The position numbers and the translations under genes are program-made. This document shows positions 1-6,613 of a stretch of 64,000 nt of DNA, piece by piece; the first letter of the stretch is position 1, and each line of letters opens with the position of its first letter. Origin of the DNA: a virus. The stretch lies in IMG/VR virus record IMGVR_UViG_3300027971_000028, positions 1-64,000 of that record; one strand, 5' to 3'. Under the pieces are notes generated by a model. It searched no databases and was not told where the DNA came from. It worked only from the letters and a program-made list of their open reading frames with translations.

Positions 1-1
1 C

Positions 2-907
2 TCCTTAACTTCTCCTGAGGAGAAAGAAGACACCTCCCTTTCCCTCCCTGATATTTCTACCCCTTACGACCTGCGGCCTGATTTAACAGAGATCGGCATC
101 ATCGAGGACGAACGAGGCGTCTGCCTAGACAGTTATGAAAACCGTTCCGCCTTGCGGCAAGCAGGCCTGAACTGGGATCCTGTATATGATCAACTTGGAA
201 TGCCAACGGGTCTCATTGTTGCCAGATCCAGAGAGTCCCTCAAAGAACGGCGTCTGCTTTCTCTATCTGAGAAACGACCTCTTCTTCAGGAACCAGACAA
301 TAACAACTCAGATTTCTTAACGGGTCTGGATCTCATCGTTGACGATAAGGCCAGCCGAATCACACCCCCTTGGGTTATCGGCGCGACTCGTGCCTACCTA
401 GCAGAACAAGAGAACGGCGGGCCGAAGTCCGCAAAGCGAGCGCCTGCCTCTCAACCACATAGATGTCGGATCATTAAACAAGACGGCTTGAGATGTTTAC
501 TCTGGAGTAGCGGGCGTCCGAAAGATGACGGCTTGTGTCGAGTCCACCTTCGTACCAATAGACGGCCTGGAGCAGATGTCGAACGGGCACGTCAGAAGTT
601 GTTGCAATCTGCACCTTACGCAGTTGATGTACTTGAGGAACTAATGGAGTCTGCTCAATCGGAACCCGTCAGGTTAAAAGCATCAACGGAGATCCTTGAC
701 CGAGCTGGAGTCAGAGGCGGCGTGGAGTTAGATGTCGGCGTGGATGTAACGGTCCGTAGTCCACATGAGGTTATTAAAGAACGGCTTGCCCGTTTAGCCG
801 CTGGTGCACAGCACATGCTGGAACTAAAGATGGACAAGGACGGCTCGTACATAGCACCCGTTGAGGAAACGGATGAAGCGGCAAGCCCAGAAGAAACCTA
901 CTCATGA
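2..907 (+). CDS. Possible terminase small subunit-like protein (5' partial)
   Basis: The frame is open from the first bases of the window to the TGA at 905-907, so the gene is cut by the left edge; the TTG at 152 is internal and I do not take it as a start. The last ~100 residues hold an Ala/Leu/Glu-rich helical stretch (APYAVDVLEELMESAQSEPV, then ASTEILDRAGV) of the type found in small terminase or DNA-binding proteins of actinophages. A middle segment has a Cys/His set (HRCRII, RCLLW, GLCRVH) that could bind zinc. The location beside a long non-coding region with inverted repeats would suit a packaging protein next to its site. The function is inferred from one helical motif, so another DNA-binding role is possible. 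Confidence 0.5.
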   Translation, partial: SLTSPEEKEDTSLSLPDISTPYDLRPDLTEIGIIEDERGVCLDSYENRSALRQAGLNWDPVYDQLGMPTGLIVARSRESLKERRLLSLSEKRPLLQEPDNNNSDFLTGLDLIVDDKASRITPPWVIGATRAYLAEQENGGPKSAKRAPASQPHRCRIIKQDGLRCLLWSSGRPKDDGLCRVHLRTNRRPGADVERARQKLLQSAPYAVDVLEELMESAQSEPVRLKASTEILDRAGVRGGVELDVGVDVTVRSPHEVIKERLARLAAGAQHMLELKMDKDGSYIAPVEETDEAASPEETYS

Positions 908-1083
908 GTATAAACAACTTAGAAGAACTAGCGGCTCGCCTGGCAAAGCGGCTTGAGGAAGACATACTTCTGTGCTCAACCCGTGCTGAACACATACGGG
1001 TAACGGCTCGAGCTAGCGAAGCTGTTGAACTTCTAAACAATGTAAAGATGTTGGTGGAGGAGAAGGCGGCGTGGGATTACTAG
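904..1083 (+). CDS. Small helical protein, unknown
   Basis: This is a 59-residue ORF whose ATG overlaps the TGA of the preceding gene (ATGA), which indicates translational coupling. The product is Leu/Ala/Glu-rich and predicted helical (NNLEELAARLAKRLEEDI at the N-terminus), and could be a small coiled-coil partner of the preceding protein. No known family is recognised. Confidence 0.55.
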   Translation: MSINNLEELAARLAKRLEEDILLCSTRAEHIRVTARASEAVELLNNVKMLVEEKAAWDY

Positions 1084-1184
1084 AGGGTAATTGTCTGGGT
1101 GAGTACGAGGTACCTGACTTTGTCGACGGGCCTGACGGTATAGATCAGATGAAGCAAAAAAAGAAACAACGGCATGGGGTATAG
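1071..1184 (+). CDS. Possible 37-residue microprotein
   Basis: This GTG-start ORF overlaps the end of the 904-1083 gene, with a GGAG-like sequence just upstream. The product has an acidic N-terminal half (EYEVPDFVDGPDG) and a Lys/Gln-rich tail. The only support is its compact packing between neighbours, so it may not be expressed. Confidence 0.3.
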   Translation: MGLLEGNCLGEYEVPDFVDGPDGIDQMKQKKKQRHGV

Positions 1185-1195
1185 GTAGGTACGCT

Positions 1196-1360
1196 GTGGA
1201 CATGGAACGGATAGTGACGGTGTGCTACTTCTGCAAGGAGTCGTACGAGAGCGCGAAGTTAAACGGTGCTCATAGATGTAAGAGGACTGGTTACTCAACG
1301 GGTAAGTGGAGTGATGACGATGACTGGAGTCCCATAGTTGTATTTAGATCTAACCGCTAA
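1196..1360 (+). CDS. Zinc-finger-like microprotein
   Basis: This is a 54-residue ORF. The GTG at 1196 is preferred because AGGTAGG lies 6 nt upstream; the ATG at 1202 is in frame and would give 52 residues. The sequence CYFC followed by HRC resembles a small treble-clef or zinc-ribbon knuckle, ahead of an acidic patch (SDDDDW). It is one of several Cys-pair microproteins in the left arm. No function can be assigned. Confidence 0.5.
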   Translation: MDMERIVTVCYFCKESYESAKLNGAHRCKRTGYSTGKWSDDDDWSPIVVFRSNR

Positions 1361-1390
1361 GCGTAAAAAAATACCCCCCTAACACCCCCC

Positions 1391-1490
1391 CAACATTCCA
1401 ACATTCCTCAATACAAATCCCCTTCTTAGACGCGTAACAGGTGAAAAGAGTTATCTCTATAAAACTTAGTTGCGGAATGTTGGAATGTTG
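1391..1490. repeat. Long inverted repeat, about 20-bp arms
   Basis: The left arm CAACATTCCAACATTCCTCA (1391-1410) is the reverse complement, at 19 of 20 positions, of 1471-1490. Homology continues outward: a C-rich run (ATACCCCCC, 1371-1379) faces the G-rich repeats to the right. The loop is about 60 nt. The arms contain the direct repeat AACATTCC, so alternative pairings exist. There is no T-run after the stem, which argues against a simple terminator. Confidence 0.75.
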
Positions 1491-1498
1491 AGGAATGT

Positions 1499-1533
1499 TG
1501 AGGGGGTATTGAGGGGGTATTGAGGGGGTATTG
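1499..1533 (+). repeat. Three tandem copies of TGAGGGGGTAT
   Basis: The 11-nt unit TGAGGGGGTAT occurs three times head to tail directly after the right arm of the inverted repeat, and a related TGAGGAATGT precedes it. It forms the G-rich partner of the C-rich stretch at 1371-1391. It could be an iteron-like binding site or part of an extended cruciform. Confidence 0.75.
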
Positions 1534-1795
1534 AAAAAACATCGCTTCAGGGATTCATTAAATTCGTACAGCCTTAATTCTAACTGTGTATATATCTGGC
1601 GGATCGAGGAGTAAAACTAGTAGAACCGTAAATTGTTTGTAGTGTGCAAATACGGGTTCTTCCTGGAGACTCACGCTCAGAAAATTAAATAAAAGCAGCA
1701 CATCAAGAAGTTGTTCCCATCTTCCTGGCTCGGCGGAGCTGGTGGCTCAGGCGGTGGTGGCGGAGGCGGTGGATCTTCGATCCATCACTTAAAGA

Positions 1796-1849
1796 AGTTG
1801 TTTGTTTCTACCAGCTCCTCAGGAGCTCTGGATAGCAAAAAGTAAAAAA
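1796..1849 (+). repeat. Dispersed composite element, copy 1
   Basis: Box 1 AGTTGTTT starts at 1796 and box 2 AGCAAAAAGTAAAAAA starts at 1834, a start-to-start distance of 38. The spacer holds a GC-rich palindromic stretch (CCAGCTCCTCAGGAGCT). After box 2 comes a CCTGGTACAGCAG segment that recurs near copy 4. Confidence 0.8.
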
Positions 1850-2033
1850 GCGGCCTGGTACAGCAGCTGTGAGGACAATCTACAGAAGTTGTTTACATCT
1901 CTACCTGGTCAGCTCAACGGGCTTGGCGGCTTGACAGGCCTGATAGGATAGCTTTCTGCAGCACTGCATAAAGTTAAAAACAGAAAATTGTTTAGATGTT
2001 ACTTAGCCGACTAACGGCTTGTTACAGCGATCC

Positions 2034-2063
2034 TTGACAAACGGCTTGAGCCATTGCTAACAT
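2034..2063 (+). promoter_or_regulatory. Promoter of the WhiB gene, probably leaderless
   Basis: The sequence shows TTGACA (2034-2039), an 18-nt spacer and TAACAT (2058-2063). A start about 7 nt after the -10 box falls on the GTG at 2070, so the mRNA would begin at the start codon. No Shine-Dalgarno sequence precedes the GTG. Confidence 0.7.
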
Positions 2064-2069
2064 AACGGT

Positions 2070-2471
2070 GTGAACTCAGAACCCGTCTTCAATATCAATG
2101 ATGCATTAATACCGTCTGCCCGTAACTGGTCCTGGCAAGATAAAGCGCTGTGCAAAACTAACGGCGTGGACGTGACCGTGTTCTTTAATGATGACATGCT
2201 TCGCGGTCCTGAGAAGCAGGCACGGGAGAGTGCCGCCAAGAAAATATGTACGGCATGCCCTATCAAGACGGAGTGCTTAGAGCACGCATTAACGGTGCCC
2301 GAGAACTTCGGTGTGTGGGGAGGCTTGACAGAAGAGGAACGGATGGTTATTGTTAAGTTCAAGAGATCAATTGACAGAGCAGAGAAAGCAGGGATTAAAG
2401 CGGATGCTACTTCTTGGGTACATAGCGTACAAAGTGAATCAGATACAGAAACAATTACTACTACCGTCTGA
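2070..2471 (+). CDS. whiB: WhiB-family transcriptional regulator
   Basis: This 133-residue protein has the WhiB signature: Cys28, then Cys60, Cys63 and Cys69 (ICTACPIKTEC), which ligate a [4Fe-4S] cluster, followed by the GVWGG turn at 81-85 and TEEER. WhiB proteins bind the primary sigma factor and alter promoter choice; they are confined to Actinobacteria and their phages. The GTG start is set by the promoter 7 nt upstream, and the residues before the first Cys fit the family. The tail after about residue 110 is Thr/Glu-rich and variable. A role in host takeover or timing of phage transcription is inference. Confidence 0.93.
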   Translation: MNSEPVFNINDALIPSARNWSWQDKALCKTNGVDVTVFFNDDMLRGPEKQARESAAKKICTACPIKTECLEHALTVPENFGVWGGLTEEERMVIVKFKRSIDRAEKAGIKADATSWVHSVQSESDTETITTTV

Positions 2472-2622
2472 GTCGGATCAAAGAACCGCTGACACAATAA
2501 ATCGTTGGCTAAACAATTTTGTAGACAAAATAGATCCTGATAGATGTTGCACCCATGATGGTCATGAGAACTATTGTGTCTGCTGTATGAATGAACACGA
2601 GAAATGCCGTGTCCAAGACTGA
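2434..2622 (+). CDS. Cys-rich small protein
   Basis: This ORF overlaps the 3' end of the WhiB gene in another frame. The GTG at 2434 gives 62 residues; a TTG further upstream would lie deep inside WhiB and is unlikely. The C-terminal third is Cys/His-rich (CCTHDGHENYCVCC, then HEKC), which suggests a metal-binding knuckle. No family is recognised, and the start is uncertain. Confidence 0.45.
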   Translation: MNQIQKQLLLPSESDQRTADTINRWLNNFVDKIDPDRCCTHDGHENYCVCCMNEHEKCRVQD

Positions 2623-2623
2623 T

Positions 2624-2653
2624 TTGACAAACGCTTTGTCGTGTGATTATAAT
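2624..2653 (+). promoter_or_regulatory. Strong promoter, leaderless start at 2660
   Basis: The sequence shows TTGACA (2624-2629), an 18-nt spacer and a consensus TATAAT (2648-2653). Exactly six bases separate the -10 box from the ATG at 2660. The geometry copies that of the WhiB promoter and fixes the start of the next gene. Confidence 0.8.
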
Positions 2654-2659
2654 ATTCCT

Positions 2660-2977
2660 ATGACAAACCAATACAAAGCAGTAAACTCGAAAACCCTGAA
2701 AAGGCTGATCGATACCGCAAAAATGCTCAACTTCAATCAGTATCCTGAGAAGTCGCATAACTTATCTATGAATGGCATCCATGTTTTAAAGATGGTTGTC
2801 CAAGACCACAAAGGTCATACAAATAAAGACATCATTCATCACAGAGCATCTGTCTTGGCTAGTGTTGGTGGAAGTTCTGAACCAATAGAATTCCTACTTG
2901 ACATTAGAGATGAAGACTGGAATAATCTAGTTGATGCCAAAGCAATGGCAGATAGCGCAAGGGAATTAAATGTCTAA
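2660..2977 (+). CDS. Unknown protein, leaderless mRNA
   Basis: This 105-residue protein starts MTNQYKAVNSKTLKRLIDTA. The frame is open further upstream to 2591, but a consensus promoter lies within that stretch and would start the transcript at the ATG at 2660, so the shorter form is preferred. The middle (VVQDHKGHTNKDIIHHRASV) is His-rich. The gene overlaps the secreted protease gene downstream by 8 nt, so the two are probably co-transcribed. No family is recognised. Confidence 0.7.
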   Translation: MTNQYKAVNSKTLKRLIDTAKMLNFNQYPEKSHNLSMNGIHVLKMVVQDHKGHTNKDIIHHRASVLASVGGSSEPIEFLLDIRDEDWNNLVDAKAMADSARELNV

Positions 2978-3890
2978 AAAAGTTTTACTTATGGTGGTTG
3001 CGATATCAGCAACCCTACTTCCCCTTCAGTCTGCGAGCGCGGTTGGAGAAAAGACTTTAGTAATTATTGACTCAGGCATAAATACAGATTTGGCTTGGGC
3101 TAAAAACTCAGTTGTAGATGAGGCATGCTTCGTTGAGTTTAATAGATGTCCAAATGGATTATCACAAATGACTGGTGCTGGATCAGCAAAAGTAACTCCT
3201 GCTATGACAACTGCTGGTTCATTTAGTCATGGAACTCAAATGGCTTCAGTTGCGGTTGCGGTTGATCCAAATGTAAAAATTGTTTCTATCCGAGTTGCTG
3301 GTATGACTGCTAAGGGCGTTCCTAATCCTTACACAGCCAAAGCAATTTCTTGGGCGTTGGATTATGTGGAAGCAAATAAGGCACGACTTAATGTTGGTGC
3401 GGTTTCTATTTCTCTAGGTAACTCTTACAAATCAACTTCTTGTCCAATAGTTGGAAACCTACAAACACAGATTTCTAACCTAATGGCTTCAGGAGTAGCA
3501 GTTGCTATTGCAGTTGGTAATGGTGGCTCTACCAAAATTGACTACCCTGCTTGTATCCCTGAGGCAATTGCGGTTGGCGCAACTGAGGATAGATATGCCA
3601 TGAAAGAGGTGTCAGGTTGGGTGTATCCAATTATGGCTATCTCTAACTACAACTCTGATGTTGATTATTTCGTAAATGGTAAATACACAGTTTCTGATCT
3701 TTCAGATAATAAAAATGTTTCTTTCGGAACTTCTAACTCAACTGTGGCTTTTGCTACCTATCTAACCAAAAGACTTTCTGCTGGCGAGAACTTAACTGCG
3801 GTTTTGGCTAGCGTTAATGCTTCTCTAGTCAATGCCTACAAAACCACGACACTCTTTTATCCTAAGCAGTTTAACTTGACAAATGGTTAA
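2970..3890 (+). CDS. Secreted subtilisin-like (S8) serine protease
   Basis: This is a 306-residue protein. Residues 1-24 form a signal peptide (MSKK, a hydrophobic core, then SASA). The S8 catalytic set is present in order: Asp34 in IIDSGIN, His87 in SHGTQMAS, the oxyanion Asn184 in AVGNGG, and Ser255 in FGTSNSTVAFA, where cellular enzymes usually read GTSMAAP. Four cysteines (53, 60, 158, 195) could form disulfides after export. There is no obvious propeptide or C-terminal anchor. Subtilases hydrolyse proteins. A phage could use one to alter surface proteins, free cell debris or assist spread, but the role here is unknown. It is co-transcribed with the 2660 gene. Confidence 0.9.
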   Translation: MSKKVLLMVVAISATLLPLQSASAVGEKTLVIIDSGINTDLAWAKNSVVDEACFVEFNRCPNGLSQMTGAGSAKVTPAMTTAGSFSHGTQMASVAVAVDPNVKIVSIRVAGMTAKGVPNPYTAKAISWALDYVEANKARLNVGAVSISLGNSYKSTSCPIVGNLQTQISNLMASGVAVAIAVGNGGSTKIDYPACIPEAIAVGATEDRYAMKEVSGWVYPIMAISNYNSDVDYFVNGKYTVSDLSDNKNVSFGTSNSTVAFATYLTKRLSAGENLTAVLASVNASLVNAYKTTTLFYPKQFNLTNG

Positions 3891-3903
3891 AAACTGTTAA
3901 GAT
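3876..3903 (+). promoter_or_regulatory. Promoter with -35 in the protease 3' end
   Basis: The sequence shows TTGACA (3876-3881), which encodes part of the protease tail (NLTNG), then 16 nt and TAAGAT (3898-3903). It would drive the microprotein run from 3930, whose ribosome site is AAAGGGG at about 3917. Confidence 0.6.
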
Positions 3904-3929
3904 AAAGACAACTAGAAAGGGGTAGCCAA

Positions 3930-4106
3930 ATGGCTAAGTATCAAATGCTGATTTCTTTCGAGACAGATAAAGAACTTTCATCTGACGAGCAAGATAATTT
4001 AGTAGGGCATGTAGCACCACAAATTGAAGAACCAATTACAAGTGATGGAGATGATGAGGAATACTCAACATCAAACTTACAAATCTCACTAGAGGAGATT
4101 AAGTAA
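3930..4106 (+). CDS. Acidic small protein
   Basis: This 58-residue ORF is preceded by GAAAGGGG at a good distance. The product is strongly acidic (SDGDDEEYSTSN, LEEIK). Its stop overlaps the next start (TAATG). It is the first of four coupled small genes. No family is recognised; acidic phage microproteins often inhibit host nucleic-acid-binding proteins, but nothing specific is seen here. Confidence 0.7.
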   Translation: MAKYQMLISFETDKELSSDEQDNLVGHVAPQIEEPITSDGDDEEYSTSNLQISLEEIK

Positions 4107-4240
4107 TGGGTAAAGCAGTAATTTGTGAATGCGGTTATCAATTATCTACAAAGGCTAGAACTTGTTCTAACTGTGATGAAATGTTTAACGAGGAATTAGA
4201 AACCTATATTGAAGCAATTGAAACTAGAGGAGATAAGTAA
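4106..4240 (+). CDS. Zinc-ribbon microprotein
   Basis: This 44-residue ORF is coupled on both sides by TAATG. CECG and CSNC, 13 residues apart, make a four-cysteine zinc ribbon (MGKAVICECG...ARTCSNC). An acidic helix follows. It belongs to the group of Cys-pair microproteins in the left arm. Confidence 0.7.
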   Translation: MGKAVICECGYQLSTKARTCSNCDEMFNEELETYIEAIETRGDK

Positions 4241-4395
4241 TGGGTCAAGCAATTTGGCAACATACTATTACACAAGACATGGTCGCTAAGTTAGATGACA
4301 ATCAACTAAGCCTATTCATAGATTCTTTAGAGAACTCTATAGATGAAATATATTCAAACTTTGATGTAGTTTCTACGACAGAAAAGGGGCAATAA
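4240..4395 (+). CDS. Small protein, unknown
   Basis: This 51-residue ORF is coupled to the upstream gene by TAATG and is followed 4 nt later by the next start. The product begins MGQAIWQH and is rich in Asp, Leu and Ser, probably helical. Its first residues resemble the MGQYH of its neighbour, but the rest is not similar. Confidence 0.65.
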   Translation: MGQAIWQHTITQDMVAKLDDNQLSLFIDSLENSIDEIYSNFDVVSTTEKGQ

Positions 4396-4399
4396 TAAA

Positions 4400-4786
4400 A
4401 TGGGTCAATATCATGTTCTAGCAAACCTAGACAAAAAAGAAGTTGTAACACCACACGGGCTCGGCATGGGCTTAAAGCAATGGGAACATATCGGGGGAAC
4501 TGCTTCACTAGCAGATGCTCAGTATATTTTAACCATGACTTCTCCAAACCGAGGCGGGGGAGATTTACCCCGAACGGACATCTCAGGCTCTTGGGCAGGC
4601 GACAGAGTTGTGATACTCGGTGACTACACAGAGGACTCGGACTTACCTAATATCCCTAATGCTGGCTCGCTCTGGGGTGAGACGGACAAGTGGGTAGATA
4701 TAACAGATTCTGTTGCTACCGCTTTTGAAGCGGTATTCAATGTAAAAATAACTGGCGAGGGTTGGAAGACTAGAGCCACCTTGTAA
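4400..4786 (+). CDS. Conserved MGQY-type protein, function unknown
   Basis: This 128-residue protein begins MGQYHVLANLDKKE. I recognise this opening (MGQYY-x-VNLDKKE) from a widespread family of uncharacterised bacterial and phage proteins. The Gly-rich PNRGGGDLP stretch and the SWAGDRVVILGDY motif also look conserved. No catalytic signature is evident. It is the last gene before a strong hairpin, so it ends the 3930-4786 transcription unit. Confidence 0.7.
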   Translation: MGQYHVLANLDKKEVVTPHGLGMGLKQWEHIGGTASLADAQYILTMTSPNRGGGDLPRTDISGSWAGDRVVILGDYTEDSDLPNIPNAGSLWGETDKWVDITDSVATAFEAVFNVKITGEGWKTRATL

Positions 4787-4803
4787 TACTCTTAACTTAC
4801 TTT

Positions 4804-4854
4804 AGGCGTGTCTTTTAAGCCCGTATAGAAATACGGCAAGGGCACGCCTTTTGT
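4804..4854 (+). terminator. Hairpin terminator
   Basis: AGGCGTG (4804-4810) pairs with CACGCCT at the far end, with an inner CCGTAT/ATACGG stem. A T-rich tail (TTTTGTATTTTC) follows. It closes the microprotein operon. Confidence 0.75.
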
Positions 4855-4912
4855 ATTTTCAAAAATACCCCCCATTCTTCCTAGACAAAAAAATGTAAAC
4901 TAAATCTATACA

Positions 4913-4965
4913 AGTTGTTTATACACTACTCCGAAAGTTGGAAGACTCCTTAGCAAAAAGTAAAA
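4913..4965 (+). repeat. Dispersed composite element, copy 2
   Basis: AGTTGTTT starts at 4913 and AGCAAAAAGTAAAA at 4952, a distance of 39. A solitary box 2 follows at 4983-4997, flanked by GAGGCA and TTGCC, so that the A-rich box would form the loop of a hairpin. Confidence 0.75.
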
Positions 4966-5089
4966 TTAGGCTCAGCGAGGCAAGCAAAAAGTAAAAATTG
5001 CCGCTTTTTATTTAACTGAGCCAGGTGAAGAAGTTATTGTGATGTGGTGCTATTCCGGCGTTTGTCACCTGAACGAGTGGCAAGGGTGC

Positions 5090-5118
5090 TTGACAAAAAG
5101 ATTCGGTTGTTATACGAT
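5090..5118 (+). promoter_or_regulatory. Promoter for the 5209 gene
   Basis: The sequence shows TTGACA (5090-5095), 17 nt, then TACGAT (5113-5118). The preceding AGGGTGC is shared with the promoter near 13309. Transcription would yield a structured leader of about 85 nt. Confidence 0.6.
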
Positions 5119-5208
5119 AAGGCTTCGCACCGCTACTCCGATAGTGAGAACCTAAGTGGGTTAGTCCGCTACTTGCGAACACGGACTACAAAATAATAAG
5201 GGGGAAAT

Positions 5209-5475
5209 ATGAAAGACGATATACAAGAACGCTGGAACGAAGGATATTACTCTGCTCTAAATGGGGCAAAGATTATTCGTTTTCTTGGCACTGTTCCTGA
5301 AGAGTTTGGTGGAACTGGTTTTCCACAGTTTCTAGTAAAACTCTCAACAGGGGAAATTATAGAGATGGAAGTTTCTAAAGATCCCGAAGGTAATGATGGC
5401 GGATTTTTATTTGGACTTCCTGATTTTACTTTACCTGAGTTTCGTGAAAATTTATTAGGGAGGAAAAATGCCTAA
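5209..5475 (+). CDS. Unknown small acidic protein
   Basis: This 88-residue protein is preceded by AAGGGGG seven bases before the ATG. It has a Gly/Phe-rich middle (PEEFGGTGFPQFLVKLSTGE) that looks like beta strands. It overlaps the following DUF1281-like gene by 8 nt, so the two are translated together. No family is recognised. Confidence 0.7.
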   Translation: MKDDIQERWNEGYYSALNGAKIIRFLGTVPEEFGGTGFPQFLVKLSTGEIIEMEVSKDPEGNDGGFLFGLPDFTLPEFRENLLGRKNA

Positions 5476-6130
5476 CTGGGTATTTAACCATTTAACAATA
5501 GATGGTTCTAAAGAAGACATAGCAAAAGTAAAAGCGCAGGTTGGCGCAACTGTTAAAACAAAATATAAAAGCGCAGATGAAGTAGATGAAGAAGTAGATA
5601 GAGAACCTATTTTCTCTTTCATGAATATACTTCCACCACCAGAAGATAAGTTAGATGAGTATCACGCTGTTCATGGATACGCAGATGGAAAGAAATCAGG
5701 CGATACTGAATACAACTGGTATAACTTTAATGTCCGTGAGTGGGGAACTAAGTGGGATGCTCGTGATGTAGAACTTCTAGATGATGATGAAACATATCTT
5801 CAGTATAAGTTTGATACTGCTTGGTCACCGCCAACTGAAGTAATAGCAAAACTAGCAGAACAAAATCCTAATCTAAACATTACTTTGGAGTATCGTGAAG
5901 AACAGGGTTGGGGTGGAGAGATTGCTTTTAATGGTTCTACTGCTGAAGTTGTAAAAGAGTGGGATGTGCCAGACACTCATGCTGAAGAGATAGCAGTTAA
6001 TAATGGCTACTGCTGGAAGTGTGAAAACTTTGATGGGGATTTCAGCGACCTTTATCAAGATTGCCCTGAAAGCCTAAAGCCAATAGAACTCCACGCCAAG
6101 CAAGAACTGGTATTGACAAAAGAAAAGTAA
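5468..6130 (+). CDS. DUF1281/YubB-like protein (api92 type)
   Basis: This 220-residue protein opens MPNWVFNHLTIDGSKEDIAK, the hallmark of the DUF1281 (api92/YubB) family of plasmids and phages. Family features seen are the FSFMNILPPPE segment, the YNWYNFNVREWGTKWDA region, and the FDTAWSPPTEVIAKLAEQNP block followed by a strand ending in EEQGWGG. The family has a ferredoxin-like fold and no established biochemical role. A C-terminal extension carries CWKC and a late Cys. Its last codons contain the -35 box for the next gene. Confidence 0.85.
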   Translation: MPNWVFNHLTIDGSKEDIAKVKAQVGATVKTKYKSADEVDEEVDREPIFSFMNILPPPEDKLDEYHAVHGYADGKKSGDTEYNWYNFNVREWGTKWDARDVELLDDDETYLQYKFDTAWSPPTEVIAKLAEQNPNLNITLEYREEQGWGGEIAFNGSTAEVVKEWDVPDTHAEEIAVNNGYCWKCENFDGDFSDLYQDCPESLKPIELHAKQELVLTKEK

Positions 6131-6141
6131 TTTGATAGAGT
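6113..6141 (+). promoter_or_regulatory. Promoter with -35 inside the upstream gene
   Basis: The sequence shows TTGACA (6113-6118, coding LTK of the upstream C-terminus), 17 nt, then TAGAGT (6136-6141). The leader is about 25 nt with AAAGGGG before the ATG at 6173. Confidence 0.55.
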
Positions 6142-6172
6142 TCTACCAAGCCTAAAGAAAAGGGGAAATAAA

Positions 6173-6571
6173 ATGGGTGATCGTATGGTGATTGGGTTTC
6201 AGGCAAAATCTGCCGAACCAACAATCTATCTCTACGCACAATGGGGTGGAGAAGCACAAAAAGAAATCCTAGTAAATGCTTTACAAAAATCAGAAAGTCG
6301 TTGGACAGATGCCGACTACGCAACTCGTATTTGTATTTCACAAATCGTGGGTGATAGTTGGAACGATACTTTGGGATTTGGTATCTCAGTAAATAATTTC
6401 TGCTCGCCTGACTACGACACAATTCAGGTAGTTGAGTGGCACAAAGGAAAAGTATCTATTCGGGAAACAAGTAATCCTGAAAATGTTCTAGAGGAAATCA
6501 CCCTAGAAACTTTCTGCCAAGACGACACGCTGGTAAAAGAGCAATTTGACAAAATAGTCAAAGGTATGTAA
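6173..6571 (+). CDS. Conserved phage protein of unknown function
   Basis: This 132-residue protein has an AAAAGGGG ribosome site. The pattern MGDRMVIGFQ, YLYAQWGG, then ADYATRICISQIVG and GFGIS resembles uncharacterised proteins common in actinophage early regions. It is predicted mixed alpha/beta, with no catalytic motif noted. The gene appears monocistronic, with a promoter on each side. Confidence 0.7.
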   Translation: MGDRMVIGFQAKSAEPTIYLYAQWGGEAQKEILVNALQKSESRWTDADYATRICISQIVGDSWNDTLGFGISVNNFCSPDYDTIQVVEWHKGKVSIRETSNPENVLEEITLETFCQDDTLVKEQFDKIVKGM

Positions 6572-6574
6572 TAA
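6546..6574 (+). promoter_or_regulatory. Promoter with -35 inside the upstream gene
   Basis: The sequence shows TTGACA (6546-6551, in the codons for FDK), 17 nt, then TAATAA (6569-6574). The gene it would drive starts at 6614 after a GAGAGGA ribosome site. Confidence 0.55.
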
Positions 6575-6613
6575 TATCCAAACAAGCAAGACAATTAACC
6601 TAGAGAGGAAAAA

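Larger units (their letters stand above)
1361..2069. other. 700-bp non-coding region: candidate packaging site, origin or control region
   Basis: No convincing gene lies here. The stretch holds a C-rich to G-rich imperfect inverted repeat (1367-1533), three tandem copies of an 11-nt G-rich unit, a G-rich segment near 1731-1772 that reads as poly-Gly, one full dispersed repeat element (1796-1849), further AGTTGTTT or AATTGTTT boxes at 1631, 1709, 1887 and 1986, and the promoter of the WhiB gene. The mix of secondary structure and repeated boxes next to a possible small terminase gene suggests a cis-acting site. Confidence 0.6.
4787..5208. other. Non-coding region with terminator, repeat elements, promoter and leader
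   Basis: This gap holds the hairpin at 4804-4854, one composite repeat element (4913-4965), a second box 2 (4983-4997) inside an inverted repeat (GGCTCAG, 4969-4975, facing CTGAGCC near 5018), a promoter at 5090-5118 and an ~85-nt leader. The leader contains an AGTCCG/CGGACT stem at about 5162-5186, shortly before the AAGGGGG ribosome site of the 5209 gene. Confidence 0.6.

Noticed and set aside
1709-1845. Frame encoding a Gly-rich peptide that ends in SKK
   Set aside because: It has no start with a ribosome site. The box spacing in other copies breaks the frame, so I treat the boxes as DNA/RNA elements rather than peptide genes.
2057-2758. 233-codon minus-strand ORF
   Set aside because: It is antisense to the WhiB gene and its neighbour, has a low-complexity product and no ribosome site. 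It is a shadow of the real genes.
5042-5155. 37-codon Cys-rich ORF (MWCYSGVC...)
   Set aside because: It contains the promoter of the next gene and has only a weak ribosome site. A similar ORF at 13273 also covers a promoter, so both look incidental.
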